Shown one piece after another: positions 56,481 to 64,000 of a stretch of DNA of 64,000 nt. Under the pieces are notes generated by a model. The model saw only the letters and a program-made list of their open reading frames with translations. It ran no database searches and was not told the origin of the DNA. Position 1 is the stretch's first letter, and every line of letters begins with the position of its first letter. The position numbers and the translations under genes are program-made. Origin of the DNA: Cristatella mucedo (lineage: Eukaryota > Bryozoa > Phylactolaemata > Cristatellidae); NCBI GenBank assembly GCA_009760855.2, contig WPIO01000099.1, forward strand, positions 248,501 to 312,500, written 5' to 3'.

Positions 56481-57690
56481 AAAAATATCAGACATAAACC
56501 GTATTCTGATCTGGGTGGCCTTTAAGAATTATGCCATCGAGGCCATTTCGGCCGACTATTTAGGGTTTGTGGCGGGCCCTATCCAGGTCATTCTAGCACC
56601 ATCACAGCAATGCTAAAACAAAATGAGTGCAAGACAGCAATGCGGTTATTAGCTGTCAATCATGTTTCACTTAACTGGCCACGAGACTAGGATGAGATTG
56701 ACATTGTTAATAGGCTCAGTCACCATATTACAACCAGCAAATAGGGAGGCACACCATGCGTGGCATGCAACCATGCACGTTTCGTGCTACATGGTCACCT
56801 CTGCAGGTGCAACAGGCGCCTTGCAGCCTCCGCTGTCCATCGCACGCCAGCCAGGTCTCTTGTAGGAAGACAGTCGGTGTCACTTCCGGCAGCAGGATGC
56901 ACGACCTCAATCCAGCCATGGCGGTGACCCCGGCAAGCTGACGCTCCTCCCTCTGAGGATGAGGCAGCAGCAGCAGCCCGGCCACAAAGACTCGTGCGAA
57001 ACCCCTCCCCCTTCCCCCTGCTACCACCGCCGTGCAGCTGGCCAACGCTCGAGAATTCGCTGCGGCCCGAGTGCGCTGCCCCAGCGTCCAAGGGACCAAG
57101 CAACGCAATGCTCGGCGACAGCACCACAGCGAGCCGTGCGGCGGGCTTGGCACCGCAGAGAGGCAGGGCTAATAGTTGTCCGTAGCACAGGGGCCGATTC
57201 GCAATGCAAAGAGCAGAAGAAACTCCAGCCGACAGCGCGGCGACAGAATCTGGCCACCGGCAGGTGTGCATGTGGGCTGCTTCGGCGTGTGACACACGCT
57301 ACACGGTGGCGCCCGGCGAAGCACTGGCGGCGCGGCCCACCGGAGATCGGTGAGCGAGGACCAAGGCGCCGCGCCGCACGGTAACAGCAGCATGACTCGG
57401 ATGAGCGAGGGGCCTGCCCGGATGAGAAGGACGGGGGAGCGGAAGTGGGTGAGTTTGCAGCGGCGACCGGCGGAAGGTCGTGTCCGTTAGCAGCAGCTTA
57501 GCGGCCGACTGGCAAGCTTAACGGCAGAGAGCCACACATATAGCACATTGGGAGCAGGGCACAAGATGGACCCAGATGAGAGCAGTGAAAAGCGGTCCCA
57601 GAAAGCCGGGCCGAGAACGACTGACCAGACTGCGAGGCAAGGCCATCCAATGGCGCCACAGCAACACAACAATGGCTGTGGCTGCTGACG
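56481..57690. other. intergenic, GC-rich from about 56990
   Basis: Overlapping open frames on both strands at 56728-57393 follow from GC richness. None has a recognisable domain or clear splice partner. Confidence 0.35.
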
Positions 57691-57694
57691 GCAA

Positions 57695-57885
57695 GAACAC
57701 ATATGTATGTATGCATGTATGTATGTGTATATGTATGTATGTATGTGTGTATGTATGTGTGTATGTATGTGTGTATGTGTGTATGTATGCATGTATGTGT
57801 GTATGTATGTATGTATGTATGTGTGTATGTGTATATGTATGTGTGTATGTGTATATGTATGTATACTTATATGTGTGTGTGCGTA

Positions 57886-57925
<40 letters not shown>

Positions 57926-57932
57926 TATGTGT
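57695..57932. repeat. (TATG/TGTA)n microsatellite
   Basis: About 235 bases of TATG with TGTG variants, ending in (TA)n near 57920. Confidence 0.97.
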
Positions 57933-58294
57933 GTGCGTGTTTACATTTGGCAGGGATGGCCATATCGAAAGGAAAGCACAGGACCAGGCGCAGGCTCGCC
58001 CGAGGAAGCGCTGGCTTTGCAGTGGCGTCCCAGCGATGGCCGCAAAGCATCGCGCACGAATTATCGCCGGCGCCCACGGCTGACGACTAGAAAAAAGAGC
58101 GGCAGCTGCTGTAGCGCTCGCTCACAGCTCAGCGCTGCTCGCTGACTCGGCCAGCTGACTAGCGCTCGAATCGCACCGGTCTCTAGATTCACCACCGCGC
58201 GGTCGACTCTCGGAGGGCTGGTCCTCCGGGTACCCGAGGCTCTGCACACGAGCTGGGCTCCTGGCGTGCGCGCGCGCGCAAGCGATCGCACGCG

Positions 58295-58462
58295 TCACTT
58301 CTTCGTCCCTTCCTTCGAGTCGGGTCGGGCGCTGACGTGCCAGCCAATGACGAGCCGGTCGAAGCCGCTCGAGTAGAGGTTGCTGGCGGCGGCCGTCGCT
58401 GCCGTTGGCGGGCAGGCGCTGTCGTCTGCCCAGGCTGTGGAGCAGACCATTCTCGTGTGGCC
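58295..58462 (-). CDS. WDR37: WDR37 terminal exon
   Basis: Acceptor CCCCTCAG. The exon reads [16 protein letters not shown], then [15 protein letters not shown] and ends DSKEGTKK with TGA. An Ala-rich insert ([11 protein letters not shown]) replaces the short loop of vertebrate homologues. Confidence 0.88.
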   Translation of the reverse strand, partial: GHTRMVCSTAWADDSACPPTAATAAASNLYSSGFDRLVIGWHVSARPDSKEGTKK

Positions 58463-60061
58463 CTGAGGGGACATGCCGAAGCTGGAATGAGCTCAAGCTG
58501 GTACGAGCGAGCGAGCCCGAGGAGGAGGAGGCCGAGGCGCGCATTGCGGCAGGAATGCTACTGCTGCTGCAACCTGCTGCCACCGAGGCAGCAGGTTGCA
58601 GCAGCTGCTGCCACTAGTCGGAGGATTAGGACGTTGCCGCTCACCTGTCGACTGCTGCGCGGTAGCCGGCCGAGGCGAGCGCCGTGCATGTCGTACAGGC
58701 GGATGTGTCGGTTGTCGTGCGGCACTGCTATGACGCCGGTTTGCGATGAGACGGACAACCTGCAGCCAGCGGGCTCTCGATGATGGGTGAGGCGCCTCGA
58801 GGCAGAGCGAGCAGGCGCCGAGTGCGGGCGGCGGCGGGCAGGAACGGGGGAAAGTCCGCCTATTCGCGGGCGGCTTCGCAGCTGATACTGCTCGGTCGGA
58901 CGTGGCGGCAGCGCAGCATCAGCTGGGAAGCTGCTTGGCAGGGCCGAGACGGGGCCAGTCGTGTGCGGTCAGCGTGCCTCGGGGGGGGGGGGTATCTCAG
59001 TCGTCATCGAAAACGGCGGCGCATATATAGAAAGTGAGCCGAAGTTGCTCGTGTAGCCAAACGAGACGTCGATCGGAGGCCCGCAGCAAAGCACAGCCTG
59101 GGTCCTCGGCTCAAGGGAGAGCTCGACGTGGGAACGACTCTTGCGGCAGACAGCGCTTCATTACCCATAGCATGCCGGTGTGCGACCGCACAGCTCGGGC
59201 AGTTCAACGGCTACACGAATGAGCCTGTTGCTGAATCAGTTAGCCTAAACTTTACTCTATACTTTAAGCACGACATGCGAAGAACAATCCAATCAAAGGG
59301 CAATCAGGTAGGCAGCCGGGCAGAAGCAAGCATCGACAGATGGGATCAGGCAGACAGAAATTGGGTACAGTAAAGACATTACGATGGCATAGCATGGCAC
59401 AAGCTAGTCAAATGAAGAGACCGCAAAGTGACTAAGCTGCAGAGACAGGTTGAGAGAGAAAGAGAGACATGGAGACATTTGGTGAGACTCAAGGCGAGAT
59501 TTGCGCAGTGGAAGGCTTGCAGCGCCATCACCTGTTCACTGCCGAGTCGGATCGAATCGTCACATAAGGTGCAGCCATGTTTCGCATGTCCCACAGCTTC
59601 ACTGTTCGATCGTTACTTCCCGATATGATCTTGTCGCCAGGGGCAAAAACGGCAGATGAAACGGATCTACAAGTTTTCCAGCGTGGCGCAAGAGAATTCA
59701 ACAGAAGCACGGCAAAGCGGGCAAATAAATCTATGAGAGGGTCACAAAGGAAGCCAAGCGTTAGCAGCAGCAGCTGGACGGATAAGCGCGGTGGAGGATT
59801 GAGGCTTCGAGCTCTGGAGAGAATGTCGAGGAAAATACCCAGCATATTATAGCAGCATGCCATGCTGAGCCCTTAAGAAGACGGATAGACAGACTAGCAC
59901 AGACGACCTGCAGCATATATTAAACTGGAAACACAATGAAAGAAGGAGAGTGAGAGACAGAGACGGAGTGAATGAGCGTGAGATGGACAGAGTCCGAGGA
60001 TGGCAATACGAATGAGTGGGCTTTGGTCTGAGAGAAGAGCAAGTGCACAAGTGAGACTGGA

Positions 60062-60093
<32 letters not shown>

Positions 60094-61362
60094 TAGAGAA
60101 AGGGAGAAAGAGAGAAGAGGGAGAGAGAAGAGAAAGAGAGCAAGAGAGAAAGAGAGCAAGAGAGAGAGAGAGCAAGAGAGAGAGAAAAGAGAAGAGAGCA
60201 AGAGAGAGAGAAAAGAGAAGAGAGGGAGAGAGAGACAGACAGACAGAGACAGAAAAAGAGAGAGAGAGAGAAAGAGAGAGAGACAGAGAGAGAGAGATAG
60301 AGGCAAATGAGATAAATGAGATCAGAATAAAGGCAAGAAGCAGAAAGAGATGAAGAGATACTGGGACACATGCGAATAGCCAGCCAAGGTACCCTTATAC
60401 ACCCCTAGAGGGAAAAGACATTAGATCTGTGCACATTGATTAGCTCGTTTCCTTGCATGGACAGCAAAGCATTCGGGTCAGTGAGAGCAAGCAAAGAGAA
60501 CAGTCAGCTGTTGAAGTCGGGCAGTTCTTTTTTTAAGCTGCCTGTGCTTGCTGCTGGACACCCCTGCTTGGCCACCAAGCTTTTCCCGGAGAAGAGCCAA
60601 GACGGCAGAGGACACGTGACACGCACGAAACGGAGCGAGGGCGTAGAAGGGCGCAGCTGCAGCGCAGTGGGCTGGGGGGCCATGCATGCAAAGCGCCAAA
60701 CCTACGCAGTGTGACCCATGTACGCGTTGACCGGAACGGAGGCCATGCGGAGGTCCCACAGTCGCAGCGACAGGTCCTTGGACGCGGTGAGCAGCAGCTT
60801 CTGAGACGGGTGAGTGCACACGTCGGTCAGCTCGTTCTCGTGTCCTGCGCGTGCGCGCGCACGCGCGAGAATGCCGTGTGTAAGTAAGGCAGCGGCAGAG
60901 GCGTGGCACGAGACGAGCGACAATCCTGCTATGGCGAGCGACGATGCCGCTGCCTCAGCCGACTCCTTCCGGCCACTGCATGCCGACTGCACCCATCTCC
61001 GAACTGCCCACGCAGCAAGATGGCCACGCCAGGCAAGGTCACGTTGCAGCCGCTCTTGGCAAAAAGCTGGGCGACGCCCTGCAGGTCGCCTCACCACACA
61101 GCGAGTCCACGGCGCTGCCGCCACCGCCGGTTCCGCCGCTATCGCCGCGCTCCACGTCGTGCACAATGGCGAGGCCGTCCCAAGAGGCGGTCACCACTCG
61201 ACGACCGTCGCACAGCCAGTCGGCTGCCACGACCACGTCCGTGTGACCGCCGAGGCGTACGAGAGGCGTGTGCGCATAGTGAGCGCCAGCGACGCCCGGC
61301 TCGGCGCAGGGCACTGGCTCGTCGACCTCGGCGTCGTCCACGTCCTCGTCGGACGATGCCCT
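58295..61362 (-). CDS. WDR37: WDR37, C-terminal five exons (5' part outside window)
   Basis: Exons on the minus strand are 61362-61095, 60844-c.60709, 59666-59532, 58759-58645 and 58462-58295. GT-AG borders and phases agree throughout. Together they give the second half of a WD40 propeller: [87 protein letters not shown] and [10 protein letters not shown] before TGA at 58297-58295. The wording of these blocks, especially ALPHDN-type and RLPRSSRQ, is diagnostic of WDR37. WDR37 is an intracellular propeller protein reported to pair with PACS1/PACS2 in vertebrates. Earlier exons should lie right of 64000. Confidence 0.9.
58645..58759 (-). CDS. WDR37: WDR37 exon: [16 protein letters not shown]...
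   Basis: Acceptor GGCTGCAG. The exon reads [20 protein letters not shown], then [18 protein letters not shown]. Ends in phase 0 at GTGAGC. Confidence 0.92.
59532..59666 (-). CDS. WDR37: WDR37 exon: WD repeat ([12 protein letters not shown]...)
   Basis: Acceptor AACTTGTAG. The exon reads [20 protein letters not shown], then [20 protein letters not shown] and SAVNR. The donor AG|GTGATG. Strong match to the WDR37 block ending in IRTDSAINR. Confidence 0.9.
59938..60302. repeat. GA-rich purine tract in WDR37 intron
   Basis: About 360 bases dominated by GAGA and AAGAG units on the plus strand, with few pyrimidines. Confidence 0.92.
60709..60844 (-). CDS. WDR37: WDR37 exon: WD repeat ([10 protein letters not shown]...)
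   Basis: Acceptor ACGCGCAG. The exon reads [20 protein letters not shown], then [20 protein letters not shown] and AYMGHT. The donor is GC|GTAGGT near 60709, phase 2. The sequence CGTGCGCGCGCACGCGCG lies in the intron just upstream. Confidence 0.85.
61095..61362 (-). CDS. WDR37: WDR37 exon: WD repeat with acidic linker
   Basis: The exon starts after a CGCTGCAG acceptor (an alternative acceptor with a better pyrimidine tract would start it at 61397). It reads [17 protein letters not shown], then [20 protein letters not shown] and [18 protein letters not shown], then a Gly-rich insert ([11 protein letters not shown]). It ends in phase 1 at a GTGAGG donor. The usual RTANLYD strand is changed to GLAIVHD. 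Confidence 0.82.
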
Positions 61363-61397
61363 CTGCAGCGTGCACACAACCGCGCGCGAGCTAGCGG

Positions 61398-61925
61398 CTG
61401 CGAGCAACAGCGAGGGCGTGCCAACAGGTCGATGTGCACCTAACACGTGACGGCAGGCGGCGGTGGCGGCAGCAGCGAAGACGCCACGTCGAAGGAGAGC
61501 AAACGGAAACAGCTTGCTGGCTGCCCATATCGGCTTGCTCACTTCTCGGATGACTCGTGCAATAGTCACTCGGAGTGGTAGAAAAAGAAACAGTAATAAC
61601 CTCGAGCTTGTGATGTAATGCGGACGTCAGTCGATGCAAATAAATGTAGCTTTTAAAATCTGATCACAAAGAATCTCGTCGTATCATATAGCACTCGGAC
61701 CGGCTTCAAAATATATGAACCGTGTGTGTGGGAGAACTTTAAAGTGAGAGAAAGAGCAAGAGCAGACAACAAACAGAGAGAGGGAGAGGGAGAGGGGGAG
61801 AGAGAGAGACATAGAGACATAGAGAGACAGAAAGGGAGAGAGACAGAGCAGCATAAACTGTAAACTGTTTGGAACAGTCGGTTTTAGCTAGGCTGCAGGG
61901 CTTCGGCCAGGGGATGCCATGATGT
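61398..61925. other. WDR37: upstream WDR37 intron, no earlier exon seen
   Basis: No block resembling the preceding WD repeat can be found. A purine-rich patch lies at 61740-61850. Confidence 0.4.
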
Positions 61926-61929
61926 CAGT

Positions 61930-62165
61930 CAGTAGCCAGCTCCAGGCTTCGAGTGAAGATGGAAGCTGAATGCGTGGCCTCCCCCAAATGACTTGAGGTT
62001 TGTTAGAGACGCAGCCAGACGACTCATGTCAAAGCCAGCTGACGGTAGCGGCGTGAAGGGAAGCCCTAGGAGTCAGCATTTCCTCTCTGCTCCGGCAGAG
62101 GAGCAGAGCATTAGAACGTATGGATGGTAGGAGTGAGTGGCAGAACCTTGCTCTTGCTCACAAAT
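61930..62165 (-). mobile_element. LINE family I fragment, strongly decayed
   Basis: GAATGCGTGGCCTCCCCCAA, CTTGAGGTTTGTTAGAG and GAGTGAGTGGCAGAACCTTG follow the minus strand of the family I C-terminus, with many changes. Confidence 0.5.
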
Positions 62166-63114
62166 AGCCCAACGACGAGCGGCAGGGGCTGAGTCGCTGA
62201 GACATTTGGGACTCGATCGCCCGAAGGGACTATCGGTGAGGCATCTCGTAGAGCTCTTTTGAGTCTGCGACGTCGTCTTCTTTGACGATCTCCAGCTTTT
62301 ACACTACAAAACTTGCCTGAGTGAGGACTTGATGAGAGAGCAATGTACGCCTGCTTAGCACGAAGCCCCTTGTAGTGTGGGAGCACAAGGCTAACGTGAA
62401 AAGAGATCACGTGGTGATCACCATTACATTACGCATACGATATATGGGCATGAGATAACAGTCAAGTGCAGAACGGGGCTCACACTCGGTGCACATGAGT
62501 ACATTCGTCATTCGAGAGTTATCAGAATTAGATAATCTGCGAATAGCTTGAGATACTCTGCTTTCACATGTGCAGCTGTGTCAAACATTATCCTGCGAGC
62601 CGGTGTTGAATGCAACAAACATCCAAAATACAACTTTCCAAAATACTAAACTGTTGCTGGACAAATACACAACTCACGAATCCGATTTTCTTGTGGTATT
62701 GCACAATATAGAAAGCAGGCGAAAAGTAGGCGACCAGTAGTCGACTATCGCGAGTCAGTCGGTGCATAATTGCTGCTACTAAGAGCTTGGCCTGCCCCGA
62801 AACACGTTATCCAATAAGCAAAGTCAGTGGACAAGCATATGACCACCACTGCAGCCAGCTGTGGTGGTGGTGAGCATAAGACATGGTTTTCACAGGCAGC
62901 CGCCGATGCCACCGAAACCTCACGTCGTTTTTGCCAGTCGATCTACTTGATTATTCTCGAAGCGGCTGATTCTGCTAGCTGAAATATTGCAGACTGCATT
63001 GCCTTTGTCAGGGTCAGACAAGGTCTGCTGTCAGCCACACCCAGTAACTACACTAATGACTGCAGCCAGAGAAAAGCATTCGGTGGCAGCCTACGCGAGC
63101 AAGGCCCGCGACTT
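62166..63114. other. intron or intergenic, nothing recognised
   Basis: A minus-strand frame at 62410-62111 shows an Arg run but no domain. Confidence 0.4.
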
Positions 63115-63137
63115 ATAAATATATATATTGTAATATA

Positions 63138-63207
<70 letters not shown>

Positions 63208-63208
63208 T
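63115..63208. repeat. (TA)n and (ATCT)n microsatellite
   Basis: TATATATTG, six CTAT units and then (TA)n. Confidence 0.95.
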
Positions 63209-63348
63209 AATTCATTTGTATGCCACCCTAAGAGAACGTAATCACTATTCAGGCGCTTCACATATGCCTTAGGGCTCGACCTTAGGACCTCAGTCAGACC
63301 TTGGTCGGGGCAAGCACCTTAACCGCTTGACCAAACCAGCTCGGCATT
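63208..63348 (-). repeat. SINE B copy
   Basis: Minus strand: GCCGAGCTGGTTTGGTCAAG, AAGGTGCTTGCCCCGACC and AGGTCTGACTGAGGTCC. It then has ATATGTGAAGCGCCTGAATA and the tail box. Confidence 0.85.
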
Positions 63349-63384
63349 ACTTCAAATGGCACGACAGTGAGGAACCACTTTTTT

Positions 63385-63538
63385 CACAATAAAAAAAACC
63401 TAGCTGATTAAACATCCTCTTTTTGTATAGCGACAGAAGAGCCTTTACGGCTATCACCACCGCTTGCAGTGGCGATAAAGAATCGCCCACCACAGGAATC
63501 GAACCCACGAACTCGGGACCGAGGTCGTGAAAGCAGTG
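63385..63538 (-). repeat. SINE A copy, 5' truncated
   Basis: Minus strand: TTTCACGACCTCGGTCCC, B box TCGTGGGTTCGATTCC, GCGGTGGTGATAGCC, TCGCTATACAAAAAGAGGA and AATCAGCTAGG. The A box is missing. Confidence 0.84.
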
Positions 63539-63619
63539 CGACAAGCGAATGATTCCTGCTCAGCACTGGCCGAAACAAAAAAGAGAAGATGCTGACAAAC
63601 GTCTCCACGAACAATTGGT

Positions 63620-63680
63620 GCCGTTTATTAGTTAGTTTAGTTTATTAGTTAATTTAGTTTATTAGTTTATTAATTAGTTG
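63620..63680. repeat. (TTAGTTTA)n-like low-complexity block
   Basis: TTATTAGTTAGTTTAGTTTA repeated with variation. Confidence 0.8.
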
Positions 63681-63943
63681 GACCCACGCTGTAGCAAGGC
63701 CATCACGCCTTGACAGGCGTTGCCTGCTAGGAGCCGGCCAACGTCCCACCCACGGCGGGCCCAGTCTTCACAGCCTAGTCTGCCCTTACGAGCTCCAGGG
63801 CCGAGCAGACGGCCCCACGTGACTTCAAAATGCAACCACGTGGTGTAGCCAGCACCAGCAGCCATGTCACACTCAGGCCAGTGAACGGGCCGAAGGGTAG
63901 GTAGGGGGGCACTGCCATCGAACAGACTGAGCACCATGGCCAT
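63674..63943 (-). other. 89-codon open frame of unknown nature
   Basis: Starts with MAMVLSLFDGSAPL and continues through CDMAAGAGYTTWLHFEVTWG to AGNACQGVMALLQRGSN. Regular codon-like composition, but no family recognised. It may be part of a repeat running off the right edge. Confidence 0.25.
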
Positions 63944-64000
63944 GGCCCCTACTGCACGATGCAGTCGCGTGCGGGAGAAAAGGCCGCGGCCACAGGAAGC

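Noticed and set aside
56728-57393. Possible gene in GC-rich DNA between the LINE cluster and WDR37
   Set aside because: Frames are open on both strands with biased composition and no recognisable domain.
57487-58145. His/Thr and Tyr/Val repeat frames
   Set aside because: Translations of the TATG microsatellite at 57695-57932.

Overview
This window is nuclear DNA from an animal, most likely an invertebrate bilaterian. It has intron-split genes with GT-AG borders and GC-rich exons set in repeat-rich introns. It also carries tRNA-derived SINEs, L2/CR1-type LINEs, an R2-like LINE fragment, DNA-transposon relics and very long dinucleotide microsatellites. I cannot fix the phylum from sequence alone.

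Three protein-coding genes can be supported. (1) Positions 1-6621 (+) hold the 3' half of a CUB / LDL-receptor class A / single-pass membrane protein, closest in architecture to Neto and LEV-10. It has three exons (1-229, 440-562, 5432-6621) with matching splice phases. (2) Positions 15665-38400 (+) hold a complete six-exon gene for a putative zinc metallopeptidase related to yeast YIL108W (Pfam Metallopep type), with the motif HELGHALGLGH. Its six exons join in phase to 579 residues, and its introns are filled with LINEs and SINEs. (3) Positions 61362-58295 (-) hold the C-terminal five exons of WDR37, a WD40 protein; the N-terminal exons lie beyond the right edge.

The rest is mobile DNA. LINE family I is L2/CR1-like, ends in (TTA)n and has about twenty fragments, including APE-endonuclease and reverse-transcriptase pieces. 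LINE family II is a second L2/CR1-like family ending in (ATTAC)n. SINE A is tRNA-derived with its own 3' body. SINE B is tRNA-derived, and its 3' tail matches the tail of LINE family I, which suggests LINE I mobilises it. Single finds are an R2/NeSL-type endonuclease fragment (1757-2730), a fold-back element (11120-11760), a pogo/Tigger-like MITE with a TA duplication (40244-40847), a hAT MITE of the kind known from horizontally spread families (46393-46581), and a roughly 2 kb LTR-like insertion splitting a LINE copy (46870-48860). The stretch from 38.4 to 58.3 kb is essentially a graveyard of nested retroelements between the metallopeptidase and WDR37 genes.

The three genes have no evident functional link: a synaptic or signalling co-receptor type membrane protein, a predicted protease of unknown substrate, and an intracellular WD40 adaptor. 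Coordinates of decayed repeats are good to roughly 10-30 bases. Exon borders were read from splice signals and phase, not from transcripts.
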